Shown: positions 1-10,167 of the stretch, piece by piece
Layout of the letters: each line of letters starts with the position of its first letter
Position numbering within the stretch: the first letter of the stretch is position 1
Assembly: GCF_000165395.2 (NCBI RefSeq)
Contig: NC_010575.1
Location: 729,001-793,000 of the forward strand
DNA length: 64,000 nucleotides
Source of the DNA: Babesia bovis T2Bo
Lineage: Eukaryota; Apicomplexa; Aconoidasida; Piroplasmida; Babesiidae
Reading direction: 5' to 3'
The notes under the pieces: model-generated
Databases searched by the model: none
What the model was told of the DNA's origin: nothing
The model's input: only the letters and a program-made list of their open reading frames with translations
Program-made: the position numbers and the translations under genes

Positions 1-2
1 TT

Positions 3-548
3 ACCGATTATTTAGAAAGGTTACTGACTGTTGGTAGCGATCGCACGGCACGTTTGTGGAACCTTAATAGTGGAACGCATTTGGTTTTTAAGATACCTCC
101 TACTCTGTCACAGAATGCGGAGTCTTGCTGTATTATATGTAGTAAACCTCACTACATATTTGCAACAGGCCTAGACACCGAATATTTGTTGATATTTTCG
201 TTGAAACTGAATAAGCATATAGGCCAGTTTTCATTAGGCGGTACAAACGTATGGATCAATTGCATCCGTTTATGTGGTCCATATCTGCTTGTTGGTACTA
301 ATACTGGCAAGTTGTTATTTATACGATACACTTTCCATGACAATTATTCTAATTGTACGTTGGAAATTGCGTGTTCGTTTGATTATCAAGGCTCAGTAAA
401 TGACATTCGTTTTGAGCAAGACAAAGACAGTCTCTGTGTGTATTTGGCATTGGGAACAGAAGTGCGTCTTGGTCGTTGGGGAGAATGCCAATTAGCCATG
501 GACGCGAAGCCTCACAACCTAATAAACCAATCGGTATTTAAGATATGA
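3..548 (+). CDS. RRP9: RRP9/U3-55K-like WD40 protein, 3' part only
   Basis: The reading frame is already open at the window edge, so only the last 181 residues are visible. They contain a WD-repeat signature (GSDRTARLWN near the edge), further beta-propeller blades, and a C-terminal LGTEVRLGRWGEC segment. That last segment resembles the conserved GxxxRLGRW tail of RRP9/U3-55K, the WD40 subunit of the U3 snoRNP. In that family the protein binds the U3 box B/C motif and helps process 18S pre-rRNA in the nucleolus. No intron is seen in this part. The family assignment is by eye from the tail motif and blade pattern; another WD40 protein is possible. It converges on the next gene across a 713-bp gap. 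Confidence 0.6.
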   Translation, partial: TDYLERLLTVGSDRTARLWNLNSGTHLVFKIPPTLSQNAESCCIICSKPHYIFATGLDTEYLLIFSLKLNKHIGQFSLGGTNVWINCIRLCGPYLLVGTNTGKLLFIRYTFHDNYSNCTLEIACSFDYQGSVNDIRFEQDKDSLCVYLALGTEVRLGRWGECQLAMDAKPHNLINQSVFKI

Positions 549-1261
549 ATTTATTTATTACGCTATTGTGTGATGTGGCATCCTTTTTATGTTTTTACAT
601 AATGGAATCACATATTATATATTTTAGATGATAGCACATAGTATGTAACAATGATATATATATACACAAGAAATACGTTCCTTACGTCCTCATCGATATA
701 TAAGTTAAAAACCAAATTATGCGGCACGGAACGTATACGTAGCATACACCAATACACAACATGGTTCAATCTAAATGCTCACCATGCCTAATAGAACCAT
801 TCCATACCATTCTAAAGCATGTTTACTCCGGTTTATATAAGGTAACATTAAATATTTTACAAAATAAGAGAATCCCCATCAATTAGGGTTAGACCAAAAC
901 ATCATTTCATAGATGATGAGATTATTTAGGTAATTTGTACAATTAATCCATATGAGGATGATCTATAGACAACAAATCAAGGGAGATTAGATCATATATC
1001 GACATTTTATTTTTTGCCACATTTGTCAAAGGGTATGATTCTTCTATAATGCTACAAAGTAGTTTCAATTATCACCTTTCAGTACTATAAACCTCTTATA
1101 TGATATGGATATTGATCTAATAACTGTTAAAATACCGAGAATCCTTTGTATCATCTATTGTTGACTACTGGGTAAATTGCCCGCCAATTGTTACTAAATG
1201 GTTTATATATATTAAGGGAACCTAATACTATGCTATATAGTCCTATTTTTAGTGTTAGATT
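549..1261. other. Convergent intergenic gap, 713 bp
   Basis: AT-rich DNA between two converging genes. No credible ORF, tRNA or hairpin was recognised. A lone TTAGGGTTA at 883-891 is not repeated and is not a telomere array. Confidence 0.6.
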
Positions 1262-2405
1262 TTATGTTTTAGACTGAACAGCCGCATTGTTTTTCTTTGC
1301 TTCTCTTGCCAACCTTCGTGCTTCATTCCGTTCTTGCTTTAGTTGTATCTTCAGCATATGCCGTTCATCGTGAATACGGTACATTGTATGACTCTTCGAG
1401 AGCAGTTGTAAATGCTCAGGTATTGGAGTGAGATGATAAAGTTCATTCGTCTCCTTTTGTACTTGTGGTGGTAATGCTACACGTCCTTCACGCCAGTGTA
1501 CGGACACTTCTGCATCCAATTCTATAGACTGCTGTATATACAATTTTTTCAATGTCTTGATAGACGTTTCATCAGACTGTAATCCTAAGGTGACGATGTC
1601 ATCTGTAATCAGTCTTAGAGTTGTGTTATATTACATACCCTTAATTTCGAACATGCCGTTGAGTGAAGGATGCTTTAGAAAAGCATCCCATCTCCCGAAG
1701 CGCATGAGTATCGATAAACCTGCTTTGTGCCATTTACCAGAGTAGAAGTTGCGTTCGTATATTGAATTTGCAACTTGATACAATGGACAGGGTCCATATT
1801 TGGTGAGCTTATTGTACACTTGTTTTGCGACGTCCACTACCTGCGATATGTAGTGCCTATGTTTATAAACATAGTGTGGATCGTTAGTTTTATCTGTATC
1901 TAGGTGCCTTATTGCGATAACTTTGCTATGTAATGAGTATGGCAGCACAAGATTTGCTGTTGCTGCTGCCACTGATGCTTCCTTGCTACGGAATGTTACA
2001 TATCCCGTTCCATTACATTGATATGGATCCAGCTCGTGTGGCATACATCTGCAGAAGCTTACGCTTCCGAATTTTGAGAAGAAGCGCCTTAATCTTTCTT
2101 GCAAGTATTCTGGCGTTCTTCCCATGGGCAGATTTTTTAGTTCTATTGTATTTGGTCCATATATGTCCACAACATCGTATCTACAATCTCTGTTTGAGAT
2201 TATTCATTGATACTTACTTGCTTTTCGGTTGTCCATAGAGCCAATCTATTTTAGTACCGTCTACATGTGACACTTCTGGGTAATGCAACAGGCTATCTGG
2301 ATCCCATCGCACATAAGGTTTAACAAAGTACCATCGCATCTTAGATGCTCCTGGATATGCGTAAGCCGCGCATCTTCGTTGAGTGATTGAGCATATCATT
2401 TTCAT
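1262..2405 (-). CDS. RRM-domain RNA-binding protein
   Basis: Three exons on the minus strand (2405-2218, 2180-1639, 1602-1262) separated by introns of 37 and 36 nt give 356 residues. The start is the ATG at 2405. The middle exon carries an RNA recognition motif: an RNP2-like strand (IELKNLP) followed about 45 residues later by an RNP1-like strand (GTGYVTF). The flanks are rich in Trp, Tyr and basic residues, and the C-terminal exon ends in a charged helix. The short basic N-terminus could be an organellar leader, but this is not certain. The function is probably RNA binding; the RNA target cannot be read from the sequence. Both splice junctions restore a continuous frame (KSK|YDVV and EIK|DDIV). 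Confidence 0.75.
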
Positions 2406-2481
2406 GTGACAAGGTGTATGATTCTACCACATTAGCGCGCCCATATGTGCTGTCTATATAATTAACTAACACTATATATTT

Positions 2482-3846
2482 ATGTACATTTTACGAAATA
2501 ATTTTTCATTAACGCTTCGGCGTGCTCCTCTTTGGGGAGTGTCGCCTCTGGAATCTCATATATCTATCCGTAGGTTCTCAACAGGCGCGACTGCCAAGAG
2601 GCGTGGATATAACAATGGCTTGGTCGCTACTAGGTTACGTAAATATCGCAATCTTTCTACATCTACATCTAAATGTTCTTCTAATAAATTAGGGTCGAAT
2701 GACGCATCATCTGGAGTTGCTGATGACGCGGATCTTCCTTCCGCTGAGGATTCCACCTCTATTAGCTCAACCACGTTTGTCAAGTTGCTCACATCAGTAA
2801 ATGATGATAATATGGGTCTCGTGATGTCATTAAAGAAGTTGAAGGATGAGTTACAGTATGAAGGCACAAGATCATATCCGTTTCGTGCTAGAGACTTGCC
2901 CATTATCACGGAATTTGTTGTTAAAATGCTATTACTGCGCGATGATGAACTATCGGTCGATACTTTATGCAGTGCTATAGAGTTATTTAAAGCGGATGGA
3001 GGGGCATCTGCTGCATTTCACTTGTGCCGTCTGTTCTCCTCTTACAACAATTGCCACGGTCGTACAGTTACATCTAGTGTATTTCAACGTGTGGTTCACA
3101 ATCGTATTGGGATGTTTGGTGCCAAAATGTTATCTCAGAAGAAGATGGACAAGCTAAATGAGGTAAATCCTGCTTTTGTTTTATATAATGTTTTATAGAA
3201 CTACATCGACGGTGCCAAATGTGCTTTGAATTTTGTAGTTGATGCCATCACAGATGGTGATTTTTCAGGATTGCGTGGTTGCTGTGAGAGGGGGTTATAT
3301 GATTTCTTCAATCAGGGGATGAACTATTTAGAGCGCATTGGTTTGAAGGTAGGTTTAATAGATTCCAGATTCAACTTGTTTTAGCTCGATGTTAAAATTA
3401 CCGATATTAAGGACGTAAAAATGGATGTATTCCTGTTGACCATTGGCGGCCACCGTGGCGACACTATCCAAGCTCCTTATATTATGAAGCAAGCTGTTGG
3501 TCACCAGATATTGGTATCACTTCCCAAATCACCGATTTCTGGTACTGTTGACATGCTAAATAGTCGTAAGCAAAACCGTGAGCTTATTATGCAAACGTTT
3601 GAGAAGGGTGCCATTGCTAGAATGGAGGTTTTGCTAAAGGTTCGCCAGGCATTACGTTTGTTAGACACCGGTGGGAACGTGCTTTGGGAAGACCCTCGTA
3701 AACTTATTACTCACAAGCTAACTCTGGAATCTGCTATATATGCTCCCTCACGAGAATCAGAGGGTACAGATCCTACTGACTGGACGGTGGTGGACGTTAA
3801 CGGTATTCTTAACGGCAACCCACCCTTTACATCCAGTGCTGAATAG
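2482..3846 (+). CDS. Predicted mitochondrial protein, Tim44/mL45-like candidate
   Basis: Three exons (2482-3162, 3199-3348, 3385-3846) with two 36-nt introns encode 430 residues. The ATG at 2482 opens a basic, Ser/Arg-rich leader (several Arg, no acidic residue for the first ~20 positions) typical of a mitochondrial presequence. The middle exon (ALNFVVDAITDGDFSGL, then a helix ending in FFNQGMNYL) followed by a mixed alpha/beta segment resembles the fold pattern of Tim44-like domains found in the import protein Tim44 and the ribosomal protein mL45. That resemblance is weak and is an inference. The gene diverges from the RRM gene across about 76 bp, so the two may share a promoter. Confidence 0.6.
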
Positions 3847-3877
3847 TGTTGTAATAATACGATTGAATTTGGTGTAA

Positions 3878-5206
3878 CTAGCTATCAATTGATCTTGGTG
3901 GTGGTCCAACATATGCTGCTATATGTTGTATCGTTCGTTTAACCTCCTTTTGTTCTGCGATATGGGCTAGCCAGCCTGTATTGCATGTAATTAGGCTAGA
4001 AGTCACCTACCTAATATCCTAGGCACCAAAATAACAATCCTCATGGCAACTAATGCCTTTTCTGGATCGTCATGGAATAACCTATAAACTTTGTATGACT
4101 TGTGCCATTCTAGCCTACCTTCTCATGAGGTGGTAGACGAATACGTCAAAGCGCAGGTGGCACTTTCTATCAAATTTATTATCAATCTCTGTTAATTCAA
4201 CTATCTTTTCGTGATCACAGTGCTCCTGTTGGTGTATATATTTTGGTTCATAGACATACCATCAATATAACGGTTCTTGGATCTTTCGAGGGGTGTACAA
4301 AATCTCTAAATGGCTTTGGCAAACGTTTTTCCTCATGTAATGTTTTTAAAAGTGTGTTGATTTCGATATTGGAAGCATTTATGAAGGCTTTATAGTTTTG
4401 CCATGAGAACATTGGTATACATTTCTTATGGGCGGCGAGTGCGCTTATTAAGCTTGAATATACGCTACCCCTTTCCGTTGTACACAAGCGAGCAGCATAT
4501 GACGCATCTGTAAAAACTTAGCCAGGATGCATGAAGACCACTTACTCGTCAGGCCGTGATCGGTATATAATATTGCGATAGTATTGAGCAACTCCTTTGT
4601 TTCACTATCGAGGGAGTTGTTAGTACTGGAGCCTAGTATATGTAAAATAAAATCCACGATCGGGTTTTCCGTGGACGGTATATTATCACTCGTTTTGCAA
4701 TGCCATTGGCTCATTATGGCTAGACACTGACCACAAACAGCTTCATATGCCAGTTCCTCTGGATTAGAATCCATTTCCAAAAAGCTCAAGGACGCCATTA
4801 ATACATCCTGTAATATATACGGGTCTATCGCTTGTCACGTACCGTTACATTAGCTTCTGGTGGCATAAGACCATGGAGCGTATGTATTGACGAAGGAAGG
4901 AGGTTTATACCTTCATTCATCCGATTGATAAATTCTTGCCGGCTTTCTACATCTGGCAAATCCTTTTTCAGTAGAAGGTGTGCTACGTCTGTTATTGTAC
5001 TTTGTTTCACCAGCTGCCTCAGCGGGTATCCTCGATAGTGTATATCTAATAGTTCCATTATTTTCCAGGTTGTTATTAACTATACCTGAATTGATCGAGG
5101 GAGAGTATATTTCAGTTTCCACTGCGATTAATTTCCTATGCCTCGGTTTAATTGAAGCCTGAGACATTGAACTCATGGGTCTATGGAGCCAACATAATGC
5201 CTTCAT
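3878..5206 (-). CDS. Citrate synthase-like protein with altered active site
   Basis: Seven exons (5206-5086, 5045-4843, 4807-4546, 4507-4260, 4225-4119, 4081-4011, 3975-3878) with introns of 34-40 nt give 369 residues. Citrate synthase landmarks appear in order: IHYRGYPLRQL, a DVAHLLL helix, ILYTDHGLTNASYAAR, FVHPSKDPRTVILM (the counterpart of GHRVYKxxDPR) and GGWLAHIAEQ near the C-terminus. The usual HGGAN loop with the first catalytic His reads KKCIPMFSWQN instead. The His in the second motif and an Asp (RFDVF) in the third region remain. Normal family members condense acetyl-CoA with oxaloacetate in the mitochondrion; this one may lack that activity. The frame continues upstream of the chosen ATG to an in-frame stop, with only a GTG at 5296, so the start is uncertain. 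Confidence 0.8.
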
Positions 5207-5449
5207 TTTGCTAGATATTTTCTTAACCTTCTTTTCATTCTTGATCGAAATCAATCCAGTATCATTGTTTTGGGGGTCAAAGAAACCTTTAGACACATGT
5301 GATCAAGAAGTTATATGATCTTCATCATATGCCGCACGTTATCAAATGTGTTGCCTTAGTGCTGAACATTGCGATGTTGAATTGTAAAAATTTAGTTTCT
5401 CAATAATGAATATTGACGATGGCGACTGGCTAGTGTACGTTTCTATGTA

Positions 5450-8396
5450 ATGTGCATTGTATTAGCCCTTTTACGGCTATTACTGCTGTTCTCCTTGGGT
5501 GTAGGTCAATTCTGCCACTGCTACAAACCATTACCTTGTCTTCCACTAAAAAAGCGACAATCTAGACTCAGTGGAAATCCAATACATCGCAGCAATCAGC
5601 ATTGGGGTCCCATTGGTCGTGGGCGCAGTGCTTCTGAGGCAGAATGGGATAAATTTGTAGAAGAGGTGTTATCCAATCCCGCTTTGGAAGCATCTGAGGC
5701 AAAGGAAGAGCCGAAAACTTTGTTTAAGAACACCGAGAATGATAACATTCTTAAAGGTTTAGGCAAAAAACATTACCAAGGCACCTTAGACGAAATTAGG
5801 ACAGAAGTAAATGTTCGTGTTCGAAGGGAAAAAGAATCTATATCTGAAGATGGAACAACAGAAGCTGTTGAAAAACCGGTAACAGAGTCGGTGGATAATG
5901 CCATATTTCGTGATTTCGATGCCTGTGGTAAAAAAACAAGGTTTGTGGCTGCTAACAACTTTCCTACTGCCAAGGTATTGGATTCGAAGTACATTATTGA
6001 AGGTATTATACAACTTTTATTATTATCTGAGATGTATACAGGGTTGAAGTTCCGACGTTTGGGCGACAGCGACTTGGTCATAAGTGAATTGGGTATTGGG
6101 ACATCAATGTATGACAATATTGAGCTTATTGACCATGATCATGCCGTTGAGATTTTGGAAACTGCGAACAAACGCTATGGAATCAATTTTTTTGTTGGTT
6201 AATTCACAGTTTTGATAATATATTTTTAGGACACTTGTGAGTACGACCCTTATCCTTATGAGCCTCGGAGTTACCTTGAAGGGCAGCATAAAAGCCTGAA
6301 TGCATTTTTGAAACGCGTCCGAAGGGAAGACGTTGTCATTAGCGGCCGAATATCATCCAGCAATTTGGGCAAACATCGCACCTCAGGTCGCTTTCTTTCA
6401 TGGGTTCGCAATGACATTTCATCTCCTCCCAAACTGTGAGTTGCTATAGCACCTCATATATATCACAGATCGGTTATCGAAGGTGCCATTGATCGTCTAT
6501 TATCTCGATTAGGCACTGACTATATTGACATCATGTCTTTTGTCCACCCATACCGCTATGTACCTAATGCTCATCTTGGTGAGGACACTTACTGTTGGGG
6601 TTTTGAGAGAGATGTTTTTACTGGTTCATCTCCATCAAGTGCTGAAGATCCTGGTTACGATGCTGATGCATTACTCGATGCGCAGTGTGATATATTTGAG
6701 CAACTAGTAGCCAAGGGTAAAGTGAGGGCCATTGGACTGTCTAATGAGACTGTTTGGGGTTTGTATCAATTTACTCAGAAAGAAGGTCGTAAATTCCCGA
6801 TAGCTTGTACTCAGCAGATGTATAACCTACTTCATCGCAATGAGTTGGAATCCAGTGGTATGTACCTTTTACGTTACTTCATAGTATACAGGCATGTCTG
6901 AAGCTGTTTTAAAGGAACGGTTCAACTGTCCAGTGGTGGCTTATGGTATCCTTGCTGGTGGCATTTTAACTGGGAAATACATTGATCCTGAGAGGTGTGT
7001 CGATCGTGATTTTGATTACCATGCACCAGGCATAATCCTATGGGTGCTGACAAGACCAAGGAGAGATCTACTCTTGCTGATACTAACGACTATCCTGGTG
7101 ACTGTAGGTTCAGGTTAGCACTTATATAAGTATGAATAGACGAGATACCCGAAGACTATGGTCACTTGCATTACGGTCCTTCTAATGCTCGTTGCAATCT
7201 ATTTCCCGATACGTTCCACACTCACAGGTTAGTATGAGATAGTGTCATCTACATTGAGCAGGACTATTTGGTCTCAGCATGCTACCGCTGAATACTTGAA
7301 ACTAGCTCGCACTCATGGAATGACGTTGTCTCAGTTGAGTATTTCCTGGTCATTGACCAGACCATTTGTATGTCCAGTAACTTATATGATCATTTATTAC
7401 AGATTGCATCGTGTCTAGTTGCTCCTCGTACTATAGGTCAATTACACGAGACTATTGGTGCAATGAACTATCCCATGACTCGCGAGATAGAGCGTGACGT
7501 CCATGAGATATTTTTACGATACCGTGCTCCCACTATGGGTGGACCTCAATTGTTGACTCGTTTGGATGATGACTTCTGCGTACCCATGTCACAAAACGAA
7601 CGGTTGCGTCGTGGCACAGTTCCCATTTGGAGTGGCGGTTCTTACTGGGACATGGACAGGATACCTACCCTAGAGCGCATTGCGAATGAGCTGCAACACG
7701 ATGAAGAGTATATCCAGATTAAGGCTCTTTTTGGTTTGTTGGACAAGCCTAATGACCTTCGGTGGAATAACTACCGTTGCTGGGTTGAGCGTATCAATGA
7801 GGGTTTGCCAGGTGAGTGACTTTTCAGTGTGATGGAACGCCACAGGTGAATACGTTGCTATTAAAGAGAGCAAGCTATTTGGTTGGGACATTATGAAACT
7901 TGACGAGTTTACGTTAGTCCCTAAAACTCCTGAGGAGGTTGCTGAAGATGACACTAGCGACTTCCACTTTTATTGGAAGGGTGGCAAGGTTTGTTGGATG
8001 TTGTCAGTGTATAAATTTTAGGTTTACGTTGGCCCAACATCTGATGCTGTTAGGGCATTTTACGACGACCGTGTGGCTGTTTGTAACGTGATTCACTGGC
8101 GTGAGGAGAGCTTTAAGCGTGGTCATCGTGTAAAGGAACTTCCTGAAGGCATGCATATATGGTCACCTCTTGATGCTGATCTTGTATTCAAGCGTTTGCG
8201 TGACAAGTTCAATATAGACATTACTGAGCCTCGTTTATTGGAGCGAGTTCTGTTAGAATGTGGTAGGGATGTTGTTGCTTTATCTGCTGATGAGCGTCGT
8301 TGTGAGAAGTTTGCTTACTACGAAAACCGGAAGCACCTTTTAGATCGGGATAATTCAGTTGACCCTGAAACTCAGCGTCCTGTTGGTGAGCCATGA
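5450..8396 (+). CDS. Secreted aldo/keto reductase-like protein with long C-terminal extension
   Basis: Ten exons (5450-6193, 6230-6435, 6469-6857, 6892-6994, 7030-7103, 7140-7227, 7262-7367, 7403-7811, 7846-7988, 8022-8396) joined by 33-36 nt introns encode 878 residues. The first ~20 residues are strongly hydrophobic ([14 protein letters not shown]), a signal peptide that suggests secretory or apicoplast routing. An aldo/keto reductase barrel starts near residue 200: [27 protein letters not shown] (catalytic Asp), [15 protein letters not shown] (the conserved His), [10 protein letters not shown] and [14 protein letters not shown]. The strand that normally ends in the catalytic Lys reads VVISGRIS, so Lys appears to be replaced. 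About 300 C-terminal residues match nothing I recognise. Substrate and activity are unknown. It diverges from the citrate synthase-like gene, 243 bp away. Confidence 0.8.
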
Positions 8397-8548
8397 ATTT
8401 GGCCAGTCGTGAATACCATTCTACATAATATTGCGATATAAATTATTATGTTAGTTGTATGAACCGCCGGTATAATTGGGAAATGGGACTGAAACTATCC
8501 TGTATGTAGTGTTACATCCGTTAATTCAGTCCGGTGTTTAGTATTTCC

Positions 8549-9151
8549 TTAGTACGATTCATGTTCACATTCTTCTTCTGTTTCTAGTTCGTCCTCATTC
8601 TCTTCGGTTGGACGGCGTATAATGATAAGGTCAGCTCCAACTTTTACTCTACAACCTAGGACTCATGATGTTATTTATTGTATACATACCTTCATTTCCA
8701 ACGGTTTCTACTATAGTTCCCGAAAGTTGTGACTGTACGTTTACCAGCACCTGGGCATTGTATTCTCTCAAATAAATAAACTAACCTGGTCTGTCTCTAG
8801 AACGCATATGAGGTCGCCGACATCAACTTCATCACCTCTTTGTTTGTGCCATTGTTGTATTTTACTGTGTTTGACATCTCTCCCGATATGCGGTACTTTT
8901 ACTATGAATAGCGTACCAGTGTCTACTGGCGTTCCAAGTTCATCGTTCTTTGGCTGCAGGAGTCCTTTGGCATCAACGGTGGAATGTGTTCTTAGGGCCA
9001 AATCTTGGCAGTATGCGATATCATTTGTTGACGTATGTGCAGTAATTCCCCTGCTAAGTACGGTAAATTTCCGTGTTACTTGTCTTCTTAGGCAGGTGGG
9101 AAGTGCAGGGACCAATTTCGGTGCTAATCGAATTCGGATTATGTTATACAT
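8549..9151 (-). CDS. Stand-alone lipoyl-domain protein lacking the lipoyl lysine
   Basis: Three exons (9151-8786, 8750-8690, 8655-8549) with introns of 35 and 34 nt give 177 residues. The Arg-rich N-terminus without acidic residues (IRIRLAPKLVPAL) looks like a mitochondrial presequence. Residues from about 80 form a biotinyl/lipoyl hammerhead domain like that of 2-oxo-acid dehydrogenase E2 subunits: KIQQWHKQRGDEVDVGD, then LETDQ and SQLSGTI. In active domains the fifth residue of that motif is the lipoylated Lys (ETDK); here it is Gln, encoded by CAG directly at the exon 1 boundary. There is no subunit-binding or acyltransferase domain, so this is not a complete E2. The acidic tail (EENEDELETEEE) is unusual. 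It converges on the aldo/keto reductase-like gene, leaving 152 bp. Confidence 0.8.
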
Positions 9152-9267
9152 TATGCTACGTTTTTGTGTTAAATTGTTTTCGGGGTAAGGTGTACTGTTT
9201 TGATATGGACTATCTAGTGTGTCCGTTCTTTCCCAAGATTATAACCAGTTCATGTCCACTTTCCCTT

Positions 9268-10154
9268 TTATTCGGATACATTATACATATCCTTAATTCT
9301 ACCCATTAGTTGCATATAGAAGGACAGTGTTTTGAATGTGGTTATAATTTCTTGTTTATCCTGTTGGTTTAAGTTAAGCGGTGTGTAGCAACTTACGTCA
9401 TCTTCAAATGCGTTTTCTAACGCTTTAACACAATTTTGTATAATGCTTGCAAAATTATTATACATTAATTTTGCTTCTTCTGTGTTTTGTAGTTCATCTA
9501 GTTGTTCATTCATCTGGGATATGATTTTGTTCATAGAGACACTCTAGTATTACCTCCATTATTTGTTCTAGTTGTGCTGGATCTGTAGTTTTCATGGCGT
9601 TATTAAATTCCTGTTATAATCTTAAGGAGTTATCTGTGTGCCTACCTCTTCTCCATATTTGATACAAAAGCACAGTTTAGCTCTTGCCTTGTCGTCAATT
9701 AGTGTCCGATATGATTCGTTGATTATACTGGAGTTATTATTTATAATAGCCAATTCATCGGTCTCTTTTGATGTATGTTTATCTGGGTGAAGTAGAAATT
9801 GATATCTTTTGTATTCTTGGCTAAGTTGTGTTCTGTCTATTTTATAACGTGGTTCCCTACGTCATATTAGTTACACATTTAATAGATAACACACATTTTA
9901 AAAATGTGGAACGGATTTAGCTGTTCCAGCTGTTTGGAATCCACGGGCCAGTTGCAGTCCTATTGTACACATTAGTAACTCATGAAGTTCCCTACTTTAC
10001 AGAAGAAGCACAGCACTTCTGCTGGGTTGATTATTGTACCGCATTTTTTGCACTTTGTATTTATTCTACCTGTTGTAAAATATTTAACGCTATGTGTTAT
10101 GTAAATCTTGCGATATTGTAGCACATTAGTTCTGATGTTGATTATTTTCCACAT
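9268..10154 (-). CDS. hscB: HscB/Jac1 Fe-S cluster co-chaperone
   Basis: Five exons (10154-9996, 9959-9895, 9856-9646, 9610-9554, 9513-9268) with introns of 35-40 nt encode 245 residues. The N-terminus is a basic presequence-like stretch followed by a two-knuckle zinc motif (CKKC, then CFFC 10 residues later), as in eukaryotic HSCB. A J-domain follows with the diagnostic HPDK preceded by a KRYQFLL helix. The rest is a helical C-terminal domain (AKLMYNNF, KTLSFYMQLMGRIKDM) matching the HscB oligomerisation domain that binds the scaffold IscU. In the family the protein brings IscU to a mitochondrial Hsp70 to release nascent Fe-S clusters. Length is close to that of other eukaryotic HscB proteins. 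Confidence 0.9.
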
Positions 10155-10167
10155 GTTGTTGTTGTGA

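Noticed and set aside
883..891. Telomere-like TTAGGGTTA
   Set aside because: Single occurrence with no tandem repetition.
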